Shown here one piece after another: positions 9,099 to 19,589 of a stretch of DNA of 64,000 nt. This stretch comes from Pseudoxanthomonas daejeonensis (GTDB taxonomy: Bacteria; Pseudomonadota; Gammaproteobacteria; Xanthomonadales; Xanthomonadaceae): the NCBI RefSeq assembly GCF_010093205.1, contig NZ_PDWN01000006.1:163295-227294 (forward strand). The letters run 5' to 3'. Under the pieces are notes generated by a model, which was given only the letters and a program-made list of their open reading frames with translations, did not search any database and was not told the DNA's origin. The translations under genes and the position numbers were made by a program. Every line of letters starts with the position of its first letter. The stretch's first letter is position 1.

Positions 9099-12000
9099 TC
9101 AGAAGTCGTACTGGACCATGAAGCGGACGGAGCGCGGCGCCTGGAAGCTGCGCGGCACCAGGTAGGTGTTGAGCGGCACGCCCGTGGTGCCGTCCTCGGC
9201 CACTTCGGTGACCGACGTGACCTTCTGGCTGTCGAACACGTTGAACACGTCGATCTTGAACGCCAGGCCGCTCGCCCACTTCGGGAAATAGGCGATGTTG
9301 AGGTCGATCGAGTTGGTCCAGGGAAGGCGCCCGGCGGTACCGCGCGGCACCGGCTCGGACGGACCGTTGACGCCGCCAGCCTCGGTGGTGCCGCAACGGA
9401 AGAACGAAGCGCCGTACGGATGGATGCCGCCGTGGTACGGGTACAGCACGCCGAGGCAGTTGATCGGACGGCCGGATTGCACCAGCAGGTTGCCACCCGC
9501 CGACCACTCGTCGTTGATCTGGTAGTTGCCGAACACCTTCAGGCTGTGGCGGCGGTCGTTGGGCAGGTAGCCGTATGAATCGACGGCCAGTTCCTTGTAG
9601 TCGAAGTCCTGGGTGACGCTGGTATCGGACTGGCCGATGTCCGACTTCACGCCGCCCTCGGTGTTGCCCTTGTTCCAGGCCATCGTGTACGACGCGCTGG
9701 CGAACCACTTGTCCCAGCTGCCGTCCCAGAACAGCTCCAGCGCCTCGTAGCTGCGCTTGGCCGGCGGAGACAGCAGTTCGCCCGGGATGGTGTACTCGGT
9801 CATCACGCCGTTGTTCTCGATGTCGGTCACGAAGACCGAATCGGCGCCCGGGTTGAACATGCGGCAGTACGGGAAGCCGCTGCTCGGCAGGACCGGATCC
9901 AGGCCATCTGCCACGGCCATGTCGAAGATCGGCGTGTAGTCGCAGTTGTCGTCGATGGCCGCCTTCAGCTTGCGGTAGGTGCCCTTCACGCCGACGGACT
10001 GGTGCTCGGTCAGCTGGTACTGGGTGCCCAGGATGTACTCGTCCTGGTACATCGGATCCAGGTTCTTCGAGGCGATGGTCGCCGCGTTCTTCGGCTCGCC
10101 GAATTCGCCGTTGATGTAGCTCAGCGCAGCGCGCGGCGTCAGCCCGATCGGTGCGCCGGTCACAGGGTCGACGCCGGTGAAGTTGAAGTTCTGGCGGGTG
10201 AACAGCGAGGCGCTGGCGCCGCGCACGGCCACGCTGGAGGTCAGCGGCAGCGCGTAGCGACCCGCGGTGCCGTAGACCTTCCAGCTGGAGTCGCCGTTGA
10301 CGTCCCAGGAGAAGCCCAGGCGCGGGGCGAACTGGTTCTCGATCTTGACGTAGGCATCGCCTTCGCCGTTGAAGTTCTCGAAGGTGTCCCAGCGCAGGCC
10401 GATATAGGCCTGGAAGGTGTCGGTCACCTGCCAGTTGTCCTCGAGGTAGTAGGCGTGCTGCTCGACTCGCACCGTCGAGCCCTGGTTGACGATCTGCTCA
10501 CGGACGATGTCGAACTCGTCGCCGGTATTGGCCAGCCCGTCCGGGCCGTTGTTGGTCGAATAGCGCCAGATGCGGCCGCCCTCGAGCGACGTGCCGGCCA
10601 CCGACTCGAAGTCGTCGGTGTCGTAGCCGAAGCCGACGCGGTGGTCGCCGATCTCCCAGTCGAAGTCCAGGCGGAACTGGTCGCGGGTGTCCTTGGAGTC
10701 GACACGGTCGATCGAAGTGCCGGTGATGTTGCACGAGCTGGAGTAGGCACCGGTGATCGCCTGGCGATAGCCGGGACGGATATCCGTGATGACCGGGCAA
10801 CCGGTCGCCGGCTGGTTGAGGTCGCCACCGTATTCCACTTGCTGTCCGTCCGCCGTGACCAGGCGCCGCGAGCGGGAGTAGTCGCTGGTGCCGTACAGCG
10901 CGGACACCGTGAAAGCCTCGGTGAGGTAGCCGGTGTAGCGGAAGACGTAGTTCTCGCCGCCCGACTCGGCGTATGAGGTGCCCACGAGGTTGCCGCGATC
11001 CAGCTCGCCCACCGTGTTGAGGTAGGTCTTGGTGGTGGTGGTGCGCTTGTCCGACAGGCCGGTGAATTCGAGGTGGTGGTCGTCGGTGATGTTCCAGTCC
11101 AGCTTGACCAGCCAGGTGGGATCGCCCTTCTCCGACTCATCGGTATTCGTGCGCGAAAGCACCGTACCCCAGTCCTCCCGGTCGACCTTGCTGTAGGTCA
11201 GGACGCCATAGGCGAACAGCTTGTCCTTGACCAGCGCGCCGCCGGCCCACACCGCAGCCTGCATCCCGCCCAGCGTGTCGTTGGAGTTGTCCTGCCGCAG
11301 CTTGCCCAGGTCGCCGGGCACCAGCGGGTTGGAGTAGTACGTGTTTGCCACCTCCGAACGCAGCGAATCGGGCGACCAGAAGATGTTGCCGCCGGCCTGG
11401 AAGTCGTTGGTGCCGCGCTTGGTCACCTGGTTGACCACGCCACCGAGCGAGCGGCCGAACTCCGATCCGTAGCCACCGGTCATGGTCTGCTGTTCAGCGA
11501 TCGCCTCGAACGGCACCTGGGCGAAGTTCAGGCTGCGGTACGAGTTGGTGATGTTGAAGCCGTTGACGTAGTACTGGTTCTCGGCGACCGAGGAGCCGCC
11601 GAACGAGGCCAGGTTGCCGAAGGCTGTGTCGCCACGGACCGTGCCGGGCGCCAGCAGCGCGACCGAGGTCGCATCGCGCAATACGGGGATCTTGGCCATC
11701 TGCTCGGCGGTGAGGATGCTGGTGGAAGCGACCGAGGACACGTCGATCGGGTTGACCGCGCGCGTACCCACCACGGTTACCCCATCCAGTTGAGTGGTGC
11801 CGCCGCCCGCCGCGAAGTTGACCGGCGTACCGGTACCCACGCTGACGGTGACGTCGCGCACCGCGGTGCTGCCATCGGCGCGCTTGAGGGTGACGCGGTA
11901 GCTGCCGGGCTGGATCGAAGGCACCCGGTATCCGCCATCGGCACCGACCACGAGCTCGCGCCGGAAGCCGGTGGCCGGATTCTCGATGACGACCGTTTCG

Positions 12001-12128
12001 CCGGACGCCGCCTGGCCGAACAACGCACCGGTGGCCTGCTGCGCATGTACTGCCGAGGTGAAGCACAAACCCAGCGCCACGGTCAGCGCGCTGCGCCGCA
12101 AGTTGCGGTTCAGAGATGAGCGTTTCAT
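9099..12128 (-). CDS. Oar-like TonB-dependent receptor with carboxypeptidase-regulatory domain
   Basis: 1009 residues. A signal peptide (ALTVALGLCFTSAVHAQ) is followed by a carboxypeptidase-regulatory-like beta domain at about 35-110 (GGYRVPSIQPGSYRVTLKR), a plug (about 120-250, with GYGSEFGRSLGGVVNQVTK) and a long beta barrel ending in VRFMVQYDF, the terminal aromatic signature for outer-membrane insertion. This order is that of Oar/OmpA-related receptors of Xanthomonadaceae, thought to import large ligands using TonB energy. The substrate is unknown. GGGGA lies just upstream of the ATG. The upstream gap carries a 16-bp palindrome at 12236 and a related half-site at 12171, likely its control region. 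Two sulfotransferases lie downstream on the same strand. Confidence 0.93.
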   Translation of the reverse strand: MKRSSLNRNLRRSALTVALGLCFTSAVHAQQATGALFGQAASGETVVIENPATGFRRELVVGADGGYRVPSIQPGSYRVTLKRADGSTAVRDVTVSVGTGTPVNFAAGGGTTQLDGVTVVGTRAVNPIDVSSVASTSILTAEQMAKIPVLRDATSVALLAPGTVRGDTAFGNLASFGGSSVAENQYYVNGFNITNSYRSLNFAQVPFEAIAEQQTMTGGYGSEFGRSLGGVVNQVTKRGTNDFQAGGNIFWSPDSLRSEVANTYYSNPLVPGDLGKLRQDNSNDTLGGMQAAVWAGGALVKDKLFAYGVLTYSKVDREDWGTVLSRTNTDESEKGDPTWLVKLDWNITDDHHLEFTGLSDKRTTTTKTYLNTVGELDRGNLVGTSYAESGGENYVFRYTGYLTEAFTVSALYGTSDYSRSRRLVTADGQQVEYGGDLNQPATGCPVITDIRPGYRQAITGAYSSSCNITGTSIDRVDSKDTRDQFRLDFDWEIGDHRVGFGYDTDDFESVAGTSLEGGRIWRYSTNNGPDGLANTGDEFDIVREQIVNQGSTVRVEQHAYYLEDNWQVTDTFQAYIGLRWDTFENFNGEGDAYVKIENQFAPRLGFSWDVNGDSSWKVYGTAGRYALPLTSSVAVRGASASLFTRQNFNFTGVDPVTGAPIGLTPRAALSYINGEFGEPKNAATIASKNLDPMYQDEYILGTQYQLTEHQSVGVKGTYRKLKAAIDDNCDYTPIFDMAVADGLDPVLPSSGFPYCRMFNPGADSVFVTDIENNGVMTEYTIPGELLSPPAKRSYEALELFWDGSWDKWFASASYTMAWNKGNTEGGVKSDIGQSDTSVTQDFDYKELAVDSYGYLPNDRRHSLKVFGNYQINDEWSAGGNLLVQSGRPINCLGVLYPYHGGIHPYGASFFRCGTTEAGGVNGPSEPVPRGTAGRLPWTNSIDLNIAYFPKWASGLAFKIDVFNVFDSQKVTSVTEVAEDGTTGVPLNTYLVPRSFQAPRSVRFMVQYDF

Positions 12129-12170
12129 GTTTTCCCCGAATAAGAAGTGGCCCGGAAGGGCGTTCCAGAC

Positions 12171-12180
12171 CGTGACTTAT
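12171..12180. promoter_or_regulatory. Half-site related to the 16-bp palindrome
   Basis: CGTGACTTAT here repeats the left arm CGTGACTTA of the palindrome at 12236, 65 bases away and closer to the receptor start codon at 12128. Two related sites spaced about six helical turns apart would suit a dimeric regulator binding cooperatively. The functional meaning is inferred. Confidence 0.35.
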
Positions 12181-12235
12181 GGCAGGGGTCATGGTCAATA
12201 GTCAGGGAAGGTTCACGTTACATATTTGTTTAAAC

Positions 12236-12251
12236 CGTGACTTAAGTCACG
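12236..12251. promoter_or_regulatory. Perfect 16-bp palindrome, candidate operator
   Basis: CGTGACTTAAGTCACG is its own reverse complement over all 16 bases. It lies 108-123 bases upstream of the Oar-like receptor (minus strand) in an AT-rich island. A perfect palindrome of this length is very unlikely by chance in a given promoter and typically marks the site of a homodimeric regulator. I cannot assign the regulator. Confidence 0.55.
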
Positions 12252-12257
12252 AATTTA

Positions 12258-12503
12258 ATGAAAATGTACGCCTTGATTAACAAAAACCAAACGATTCAAG
12301 CCATTCATCTGAGATCAAGAGGAATGAGCCCTTATGATTTTTGGGAATTACAGGCCCGGAACCAGACCATTCCGGACGCAACGGTATGGAAAAGCGCGGT
12401 GGTGTGGCATCCCGGCATCGATGGCGACGGTGCGCATCGCGGTACTGACGGGCTGCCCATCCAGTGCTCGGCCTGGCAGCGCATCTTCGCCACCCAGGCC
12501 TGA
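12258..12503 (+). CDS. Hypothetical small protein, doubtful
   Basis: An 81-codon frame from ATG at 12258 (MKMYALINKNQTIQAIHL) to TGA at 12501. No family, signal peptide or membrane segment is recognised. The first 30 codons are AT-rich with Asn/Lys/Ile, unlike neighbours, and the second half is high-GC. No Shine-Dalgarno site precedes either of the first two ATG codons. It could be a recently acquired or decaying small gene, or simply an open frame in a promoter region. Confidence 0.22.
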   Translation: MKMYALINKNQTIQAIHLRSRGMSPYDFWELQARNQTIPDATVWKSAVVWHPGIDGDGAHRGTDGLPIQCSAWQRIFATQA

Positions 12504-12708
12504 TCGCTGGTTCGAACGCCGCCGCACACCCCGAGGAGGAGCCTCCGTTAGCGCGCCGCGGGCCACGGGTGCGGACCCGGGGGGCGACCCTGCCTGCGGG
12601 GCGGCCGGGGCCGCCATCGCCGGGTGTGGCCAGGCCGGCGCGGGCCGCGCGGGAATGGACCCGGCCCACCCATGGTGTGCACGGCGCCGCGCCGCATAAT
12701 CCCGGGCG

Positions 12709-14559
12709 ATGGACACCTCGATGACCTCCTCCCTTAGCCTGGAACTGGCGCTGGTCCTGCTGCTCGCCGCGATCATCGCGGTGCCGCTGTTCCGCAAGCT
12801 GGGGCTGGTCGCGGTGCTGGCCTACCTGGCCACCGGCGTGCTGCTGGGGCCGGACGGGATCGGGGTGGTCAGCGAGCCGGACCGGATCCTGGCGGCGTCG
12901 GAGATCGGCGTGGTCATGCTGCTGTTCGTGATCGGGCTGGAGCTGTCGCCCAAACGGCTGGCGCTGATGCGGCGGCAGGTGTTCGGTGCCGGAACTACGC
13001 AGGTGCTGCTGTCGGCGCTGCTGCTGGGTGCCGGGCTGCTCGCCTACCACGTGCACTGGAAGGGCGCGCTGGTCGCCGGGATCGGGCTGGCCCTGTCTTC
13101 CACCGCCGTGGGCCTGCAGCTGCTGGCCGAGCGCAAGCAGCTGGCCAGCGACTTCGGCCGGCTGGCGTTCGCGATCCTCCTGTTCCAGGACCTGATCGCG
13201 ATTCCCCTGTTGGCCGTGATCCCGCTGCTGGGCGGGGTGAAGAACGAGACGCTGACCTGGACGATGGTCGGCCATGCGCTCGGCGCGCTGGCGCTGGTCT
13301 ACTTCGGCGGCCGCCTGCTGATGCACCGTGCCTTGCGGATCGTCGCCGGCACGCAGGCGCCGGAAGTGTTCACCGCCACCGCCCTGCTGGCGGTGCTGGG
13401 CAGCGCCTGGATCATGCAGCAAGCCGGGCTGAGCCCGGGCCTGGGCGCCTTCATCGCCGGCGTGCTGCTGGCCGATTCCGAATACCGGCACGAACTCGAA
13501 TCGCAGATCCAGCCGTTCAAGGGCCTGCTGCTGGGACTGTTCTTCATCGCCGTGGGCATGGGCATCGACCTGGACCGGATCGCCGCCGAGCCCGGCCTGG
13601 TCGCCAGTGGCGTGGCCCTGCTGTTGCTGGTGAAGTTCACCGTGCTGTTCGGCGTGGGCCGCGCCGCCGGCCTGTCGGCCAGCCATGCGCTGATGCTGGG
13701 CGGCACCTTGTGGCTGGGCGGCGAGTTCGCGTTCGTCGTGTTCCAGGAGGCTTTGCGTGTGGGGCTTGTGTCGACCGAGAACCACGACCGGCTGGTGGCG
13801 GTGGTCGGTGTGTCGATGGCGCTGATGCCGCTGCTGCTGCTGGCGCTTGACGGACGCATGCGTCGCCTCGAGGCCCACCATCCGCAACCCGAACCCCGGC
13901 ATTTCGACGTCCCGGACGCGGCCTCGCACCCGCCGGAAGTGGTGATCGCCGGTGTCGGCCGTTTCGGCCAGATCGTGGCGCGGCTGCTGGCCGCCCAGCG
14001 CATTCCTTACGTGGCCCTGGACAGCAGCGCCGAACAGGTCGAAGACGTGCGCCGCAGCGGTGGCCGCATCTTCTACGGCGATCCCACCCGACCGGACCTG
14101 CTGCGCGCGGCAGGCGCCGACCATGCGCGGCTGTTCGTGATCTGCACCGACGATCCGGACAGCAACCTGCGCGCGGTGCGCCTGATCCGCCGCCTCTACC
14201 CGCACGCGAAGATCCTGGCGCGGGCGCGCAACCGCCAGCATGTATGGCGATTGATGGACCTCGGCGCCGAGCCCTTCCGCGAACTGCTCGGGACCAGCCT
14301 GGAAGTGGGCGAGCGCGTGCTGCTGGAACTGGGCGTGCCGGCGGATGTCGCCGCTGATCATGTGCAGCGCTTCCGCGAACACGACGAGACGCTGTTGCGC
14401 GACCAGTACCTGGTGTACGACGACGACGCGGCGGTGGTGCAGAACGCACGCGAGGCACGCAGGGACCTGCAGCGGCTGTTCGAGGCCGATTCGGGCGATG
14501 GCCCGGGGTTGGCGCAGGATTCCGGCGATTCGCCGCAAAGCACCGATCCGACCCGGTAG
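12709..14559 (+). CDS. CPA2 monovalent cation:proton antiporter with TrkA-N domain (KefB/KefC-like)
   Basis: 616 residues. About 12 membrane segments cover residues 10-380 (LVLLLAAIIAVPLF, IGVVMLLFVIGLELS, GLALSSTAVGLQLL, ILLFQDLIAIPLL) and match the CPA2 exchanger core. A cytoplasmic TrkA-N/RCK domain follows with the NAD(H)-binding loop VVIAGVGRFGQIVARLL at about residue 408 and a nucleotide-end acidic residue (VALDSS). The architecture is that of KefB/KefC glutathione-gated K+/H+ efflux systems. Whether this one is glutathione-regulated cannot be judged by eye. A second ATG five codons on (12721) is possible. It is monocistronic in orientation, converging on the ankyrin gene. Confidence 0.9.
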   Translation: MDTSMTSSLSLELALVLLLAAIIAVPLFRKLGLVAVLAYLATGVLLGPDGIGVVSEPDRILAASEIGVVMLLFVIGLELSPKRLALMRRQVFGAGTTQVLLSALLLGAGLLAYHVHWKGALVAGIGLALSSTAVGLQLLAERKQLASDFGRLAFAILLFQDLIAIPLLAVIPLLGGVKNETLTWTMVGHALGALALVYFGGRLLMHRALRIVAGTQAPEVFTATALLAVLGSAWIMQQAGLSPGLGAFIAGVLLADSEYRHELESQIQPFKGLLLGLFFIAVGMGIDLDRIAAEPGLVASGVALLLLVKFTVLFGVGRAAGLSASHALMLGGTLWLGGEFAFVVFQEALRVGLVSTENHDRLVAVVGVSMALMPLLLLALDGRMRRLEAHHPQPEPRHFDVPDAASHPPEVVIAGVGRFGQIVARLLAAQRIPYVALDSSAEQVEDVRRSGGRIFYGDPTRPDLLRAAGADHARLFVICTDDPDSNLRAVRLIRRLYPHAKILARARNRQHVWRLMDLGAEPFRELLGTSLEVGERVLLELGVPADVAADHVQRFREHDETLLRDQYLVYDDDAAVVQNAREARRDLQRLFEADSGDGPGLAQDSGDSPQSTDPTR

Positions 14560-14661
14560 CCATACGGCTCGACCGCGTCGCACGCGGCGATCCGGCAGCC
14601 TCCCGCCCAGGCAGGCGTTACGCGCAAGGAAGAAGCGCAGGCAGCGCTCCGCAGGGGCGCC

Positions 14662-17600
14662 TCAGCCGCGTGGTTCGCGCAGGAACCTGGCCATGGAAAC
14701 GCCGGTCTGGGCCGGTGCGAATTCGCCGGCTACATCGACGAAGCCGCGCATCACCGCGATCTCGCGCGGACTGCGGTTGAGCGTATCGCGCAGGTCCGGG
14801 TCGGCGCCGGCGCGCAGCAGGCGCTGGACCACGCCGCGCAGGCCATGCAGTGCGGCCAGGTGCAACGGACCGAAGCCGCGCGGGTCCTGCACTTCCAGCG
14901 ACACGCCCTCCTCCAGCAGCCGTTCCAGGCCGGCCAGGACCACGTTCTCGTCGCAGGCACCGCCGGGTTCGGCACGCGCACCCAGCAGCAGCAGCAGGGG
15001 CGTCACGCCGCCGGCGGCCGGCATGTCCGCCTCGGCGCCGGCCAGCAGCAGGGTGTCGAACAAGGCGAGCAGGCGGGTGCGGTCGCGGCCGGTGAATCCG
15101 TAGAGCGCGGCACAGTGCAGCGGTGCCAGGCCCTGGCTGTCGCCTGCATCGATGTTGGCGCCGGCGGTGAGCAGGCGCGCGGTGATGTCGGCCAGGCCCA
15201 GCGCCGAAGCGAGCATCAGCACGGTCACGCCGCCGGGCAGGCGGTGTTCGAGATCGGCGCCGGCATCCAGCAACGCGGTCACGATCGCGGTCTGGCGCAT
15301 GCTCACCGCGGCCGACAGCGGCGTGGCGCCACTGTGCGCGGCGTGCTGCGGGTCGGCGCCGCGTGCCAGCAGCAGGTCGACCGCCGCGGCATGGCCACCG
15401 CCGGCGGCACGCAGCAGGCCGGTACAGCCCTGCGCATCGACCGCATCGACCGGGAAACCGAGCTCGAGCAGGCGCCGCACCGCGTCGGCATCGCCGGCCA
15501 TCGCCGCCGACACCACGTCGGCTTCGCGCAAGGGCCGCTTTGGCAGCGGCCATACGCGCCAGTCGAGCCAGTCGGCAAGATCGCGGCGGCCGCTGGCCAG
15601 GGCGACGCCCAGCGGCGTCTGCCCGTCGGCGGCGCGCGCGTCGGGCGAGGCGCCCTGGGCAACCAGCCGGCGCAACGCGGATTCGCGGCCCAATGCCGCG
15701 GCCAGGTGCAGCGCGGTCATGCCGTGGCTGTCGCGGACCTCGCGGTCCACGCCGGCGTCGAGCAGGGCATCGAGCAGGCGCAGCCAGCCCAGGCGCACCG
15801 CCAGCGACAGCGCGGGGTCGCCACCGGTGGAAGGCGCGAACGGATCGGCGCCCTGCGCGAACAGGTCGAGCGCCAGCTGCTCGTGGCTGCGCTGGGCCTG
15901 GTCGCGCTGCACGCATGCGGCGAGCAGGCGCGCCAGTCCGCCGGCACCGGCCGGCGAGGCGCCATGGCCGAGCAGGACCTGGATCGCGGCGGCGGCATCG
16001 CCTCCTTCACCGAGCAACGCGGTCAACGCGGTCTCACCGTCGATGGCCACTTCCGGGTCGGCGCCGTGCGCCAGCAGCCACTCGACCATCCCCGCGTGCG
16101 TGCGCAAGGTCGGGTCGTGCAGCAGGCCGCCCAGTTCGGACGGCGCACACAGCCGGGCCAGCGCCGCCAGCCCTTCCATGCGTCCCGCCTGCAGGCCATC
16201 GCGCAGCAGCGCCAGCGGCGGCCGCTCGTCGACCGGATTTTCCGCCGCGGCCTCGGCCACCGCCGCGGGTAGCGGATAGGCCGGATCGAGCGCGGCGACG
16301 ATCGACCAGCGTCCGGACTCTGCGGCGATATCGATCGCGCGACGTCCGCCGTGGTCGGCCTGCGCAGGATCCACGCCCAGCTCGAGCAGGCGCCGCACCA
16401 GCGCCAGCGAAGCCTGTTCGGCGCCGGCAGCGAGGGCCAGGGCGTTGCGTCCCTCGGCATCGGTGGCGGCCACGTCGATCCGCTGCGCGGCGAGATGTTC
16501 GACCACGCCGCCGCGCAGCGCGCGTGCCGCCTCCAGCCAGGGCGTGCGCCCGGCGGCGTCGCGGACCTGCGGGTCGGCGCCGGCGGCCAGCAAGGCGGCG
16601 ACGATGTCCGCATGCCCGGCCAGCGCGGCTTCGTGCAGCGCGGTGCGGCCGTTGCGGCCGGGCATTGCGACTTTCGCCTTGAACTTCAGCAGCAGCTGTA
16701 CGCCGGCCGTGTCGTCTTCTTCGGTCGCCGCGGCGGCCAGCAGCGCCGGCTGGCCGTCCACCGGTTCGGGCCTGGCGCCGCGTTCGAGCAGGAACCTGGC
16801 CAGCCGCCAGTTGCCGCTGGCACAGGCCACGCCCAGCGGCGAGAAGCCTTCGTGGTTGAGCGCATCGATCTCGGCAGCGGCGTCGCGCAGCAAGGCGGCC
16901 ACGCCCGGATCGGTGCTGCGCGCGGCGTGGTGCAGCGGGGTGTTGCCCTCGGTGTCGGCGGCCCGCGGATCGGCGCCGTTGGCCAGCAGGGTCATCACCG
17001 CTTCGGGACGGCCATGCCAGCTGTCGCGGGTCGCGGCCAGCAGCGGGGTCATGCCCGCACTGCCACTGTTGAGGTCCACGCCACGCACGATCAGCGCGCG
17101 CAGCAGGCGCAGGTCCGGCAGTACCGCCGCCAGCGCAGCCAGGCTGCGCTGGTCGCGCTCGCCGGCCGGGGGCGCGGCATGTGCGTCGGCGCCGGCATCC
17201 AGCAGCTGCAGGGCGCGATCGACGCGCCCGGTGCGGGCGGCGGCATGCAGTTCGGCGGCCAGCGCACCCGGATCACCCGTGAGGACCTCGGGCAGGGATT
17301 CGGCCGGCGGCGCGTCGGCCGCGGCAAGGAATTCTAGGGGCCCGGCCAGGGTGCGCGGCGCGGGCGCCCGCTGCAGGACCAGGTGCAGGGCCGGCTGCGC
17401 CAGGGCGAGCACCGCGGCCACGGCCCAGCGTGCAGGGGAGTCGAGCAGGCCCGGCCAGCCCAACAGCAGCAGGCCACCCAGGATCGCGGCCACGGCGCCG
17501 GCGGCGCCGAGCCCGGCCCAGGTGCCGGTCTCCTGCTGCGCCAGTCGCCGCCACGCGGTGCCAAGGTGCACGGCCTCGCGCTCCAGGGCCTGCCAGACCG

Positions 17601-17961
17601 GCCAGGTCCGCCACAGGCCGAGCAGCACCATCGCGCCCATCGCGCTGGCGCCCAGCGCGGCACCGAGGCCGCCGCTCTGGCGCAGGGCCTGCAGTGGCCA
17701 GGCCAGCAGCACAAGGGTGAACAGCAGGCCCAATCCCCACAGCAGCGACAGGCCGGACAGCGCCGGCTTCAGCGCGCGCAGGTCCGCAGGCACGGGCCGG
17801 GTGCCGGTCCACCAGGACACCGCAAGCGCCAGCAGCAGCTGGGCCAGCAGTCCGGGCAACAGCGACACCGGTCCCTCGATACCGGCCAGCACGCCCAGCG
17901 CGATGCCGGCGACACCGGCGCCCAGCGCGAAACGCCGCGAGCGTGGAAGGGCCTCAGCCAT
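14662..17961 (-). CDS. Large membrane-anchored ankyrin-repeat protein
   Basis: 1099 residues starting [10 protein letters not shown]. Five or six hydrophobic segments lie in the first 205 residues ([54 protein letters not shown]). From about 250 to the C-terminus come ankyrin repeats, more than 20 by eye, with the usual TPLHxAA, GADPxxxD and LLxxGA elements ([52 protein letters not shown]). Ankyrin arrays mediate protein contacts; the membrane domain would place the array on the cytoplasmic face. It overlaps the upstream YcgL gene by eight bases, which fixes the start at 17961 and suggests co-translation. A homologous YcgL-ankyrin pairing may be a lineage feature. Confidence 0.85.
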   Translation of the reverse strand: MAEALPRSRRFALGAGVAGIALGVLAGIEGPVSLLPGLLAQLLLALAVSWWTGTRPVPADLRALKPALSGLSLLWGLGLLFTLVLLAWPLQALRQSGGLGAALGASAMGAMVLLGLWRTWPVWQALEREAVHLGTAWRRLAQQETGTWAGLGAAGAVAAILGGLLLLGWPGLLDSPARWAVAAVLALAQPALHLVLQRAPAPRTLAGPLEFLAAADAPPAESLPEVLTGDPGALAAELHAAARTGRVDRALQLLDAGADAHAAPPAGERDQRSLAALAAVLPDLRLLRALIVRGVDLNSGSAGMTPLLAATRDSWHGRPEAVMTLLANGADPRAADTEGNTPLHHAARSTDPGVAALLRDAAAEIDALNHEGFSPLGVACASGNWRLARFLLERGARPEPVDGQPALLAAAATEEDDTAGVQLLLKFKAKVAMPGRNGRTALHEAALAGHADIVAALLAAGADPQVRDAAGRTPWLEAARALRGGVVEHLAAQRIDVAATDAEGRNALALAAGAEQASLALVRRLLELGVDPAQADHGGRRAIDIAAESGRWSIVAALDPAYPLPAAVAEAAAENPVDERPPLALLRDGLQAGRMEGLAALARLCAPSELGGLLHDPTLRTHAGMVEWLLAHGADPEVAIDGETALTALLGEGGDAAAAIQVLLGHGASPAGAGGLARLLAACVQRDQAQRSHEQLALDLFAQGADPFAPSTGGDPALSLAVRLGWLRLLDALLDAGVDREVRDSHGMTALHLAAALGRESALRRLVAQGASPDARAADGQTPLGVALASGRRDLADWLDWRVWPLPKRPLREADVVSAAMAGDADAVRRLLELGFPVDAVDAQGCTGLLRAAGGGHAAAVDLLLARGADPQHAAHSGATPLSAAVSMRQTAIVTALLDAGADLEHRLPGGVTVLMLASALGLADITARLLTAGANIDAGDSQGLAPLHCAALYGFTGRDRTRLLALFDTLLLAGAEADMPAAGGVTPLLLLLGARAEPGGACDENVVLAGLERLLEEGVSLEVQDPRGFGPLHLAALHGLRGVVQRLLRAGADPDLRDTLNRSPREIAVMRGFVDVAGEFAPAQTGVSMARFLREPRG

Positions 17962-18208
17962 CGTCACGCACCGGCGGCGTGCCCGGTGGGAACTGGATGT
18001 GGAACCCGCGTGCGGCGAGATTGGTGCGGACCACCGCCGCATCGGCCTGGGCGAGACGGCGCCCGGGAGTCAGCATGACCTCGAGCACGAAGCCCAGTTC
18101 GCCCAGCTGCGCGCGCACCGGCTCGGGCACCCGTGTGAAGTCGTCGCGGGTGGCGAGGAACACATAGGTGTCGGCTTTGCGGAGGCTCTTGTAGACGTAG
18201 GCTTGCAT
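17954..18208 (-). CDS. YcgL domain-containing protein
   Basis: 84 residues starting [18 protein letters not shown] and containing [19 protein letters not shown]. These match the YcgL family, small cytoplasmic proteins of gammaproteobacteria with a compact alpha/beta fold and no agreed function. The usual YcgL length is 80-110 residues. The start at 18208 matches the family start; longer upstream extension on the same frame is non-conserved. It is first in a two-gene unit with the ankyrin protein and divergent from the pigment ketosynthase. Confidence 0.9.
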   Translation of the reverse strand: MQAYVYKSLRKADTYVFLATRDDFTRVPEPVRAQLGELGFVLEVMLTPGRRLAQADAAVVRTNLAARGFHIQFPPGTPPVRDDG

Positions 18209-18383
18209 GCGCGCGTGCCGCGCCCTGCCCTGTGTGGAGGAACCCGGGGATTGTGGATTAAATGCGGCAGGCGCGGAAGCGCGCGACCGCTGCTTCTCGC
18301 ACTGCGACCGTTCATGTTCCTCCACACCGGACGCACGCGGGGCTGTGGCTATACTCGCCGGCCAGTCCGCCAGCCCGTCCCGC

Positions 18384-19589
18384 TTGCAACCAGTCCTTCC
18401 ACCGCGAAGCGGCGCTCCACTCGCCATCACCGCCCATACCGCGACCACCGCGCTCGGGGCGGGCTTGCGTGCGCAACGCGAGGCCCTGCGTGCCGGTCGC
18501 AGCGGATTGCGCCGCAACGACTTCGGCCCCGAGCCACGCCTGGACTGCTGGATCGGCCGGGTCGACGGTCTGGAGCAGGTCGCGTTGCCCGCCGCGTTCG
18601 GCGAGTGGGAATCGCGCAACCATCGGCTGGCCTGGCACGCGCTGCACCAGGATGGCTTCCTCGACGCGGCCACCGCCGCGGTCGCGCGCCACGGCGCCAC
18701 CCGTGTGGCGGTGCTGATGGGCACCTCCACTTCCAGCATCGGCGAAACCGAAGCGGCGTACGCGCAGCAGATCGATGGCCGCATCCCCGACGCGCTGGTG
18801 CGCCTGCTGGTGCACTCACCACACGCGCTTGGCGATTTCGTCGCACTGGCCACCGGCGCGCGCGGTCCGTGCATGACCGTGGCCACCGCATGCTCCTCCA
18901 GCGCGAAGGTCTTCGCACTCGCCGCACGGCTGCTGCATGCCGGGCTGGCCGACGCGGCGATCGTGGGTGGCGTGGACACCCTGTGCGGCAGCGTGCTCTA
19001 CGGGTTCAACGCCCTGCAGCTGGTCTCGTCCGATCCATGCCGGCCGTTCGACGCGCGGCGCGACGGACTTTCGCTCGGCGAGGCTGGCGGATTCGCCCTG
19101 CTCGAACACGCCGGCGGCGACGCGCGCGCCTGGCTGTGCGGCTACGGCGAATCCAGCGACGCCCACCACATGTCCGCACCGCATCCGCAGGGCCTGGGTG
19201 CGCGGCGGGCGATGGCCGATGCCCTGGCCCGCGCCGGGCTCGAGCCGGGCTCGATCGGCTATCTCAACCTGCATGGCACGGCCACGCCCGCCAACGACAC
19301 CGTCGAGGCACAGGCGATCGCCGCGCTGTTCCCCGACACGCTGCATGCCAGTTCGACCAAGGGCTGGACCGGACACACGCTGGGCGCGGCCGGGATCGTC
19401 GAATCGGTGATCGCCCTGCTCGCACTGGAAGACGGCCTGCTGCCGGGCACGCTCAACAGCCGCGAGCCCGATCCGGCCTGCGGTCCGCAGGTGCGGTTCC
19501 AGACCGTGCAGCAACCCATCGGATATGCGATGAACAACGCGTTCGGCTTCGGCGGCAACAACTGTTCCCTGGTGTTCGGCCGCGCATGA
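18384..19589 (+). CDS. Beta-ketoacyl-ACP synthase of the pigment locus
   Basis: About 401 residues from TTG at 18384 ([18 protein letters not shown]); a GTG at 18345 is also possible. No ATG is available near the conserved start. It catalyses Claisen condensation of malonyl-ACP onto the growing chain. The full Cys-His-His triad is present: Cys170 ([10 protein letters not shown]), His297 ([11 protein letters not shown]) and His331 ([11 protein letters not shown]). A C-terminal FGFGGNN motif is typical of KAS I/II. It resembles FabB/FabF-type enzymes of aryl-polyene and xanthomonadin clusters. Its stop overlaps the next start in ATGA (19586-19589). Confidence 0.88.
   Translation: MQPVLPPRSGAPLAITAHTATTALGAGLRAQREALRAGRSGLRRNDFGPEPRLDCWIGRVDGLEQVALPAAFGEWESRNHRLAWHALHQDGFLDAATAAVARHGATRVAVLMGTSTSSIGETEAAYAQQIDGRIPDALVRLLVHSPHALGDFVALATGARGPCMTVATACSSSAKVFALAARLLHAGLADAAIVGGVDTLCGSVLYGFNALQLVSSDPCRPFDARRDGLSLGEAGGFALLEHAGGDARAWLCGYGESSDAHHMSAPHPQGLGARRAMADALARAGLEPGSIGYLNLHGTATPANDTVEAQAIAALFPDTLHASSTKGWTGHTLGAAGIVESVIALLALEDGLLPGTLNSREPDPACGPQVRFQTVQQPIGYAMNNAFGFGGNNCSLVFGRA

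Larger units (their letters stand above)
12129..12708. other. Intergenic region between TonB receptor and antiporter, AT-rich in part
   Basis: About 580 bases without a convincing gene. The stretch from about 12200 to 12370 is far richer in A+T than the surroundings (poly-A runs, TTTGTTTAAA) and contains the palindrome at 12236-12251. The remainder to 12708 is ordinary high-GC sequence leading to the antiporter start. One short open frame (12258-12503) crosses the composition boundary. Confidence 0.6.

Noticed and set aside
10002..10976. Plus-strand frame of 324 codons under the Oar-like receptor
   Set aside because: Gly/Val/Ala/Arg-rich shadow frame; the receptor on the other strand has clear homology throughout.
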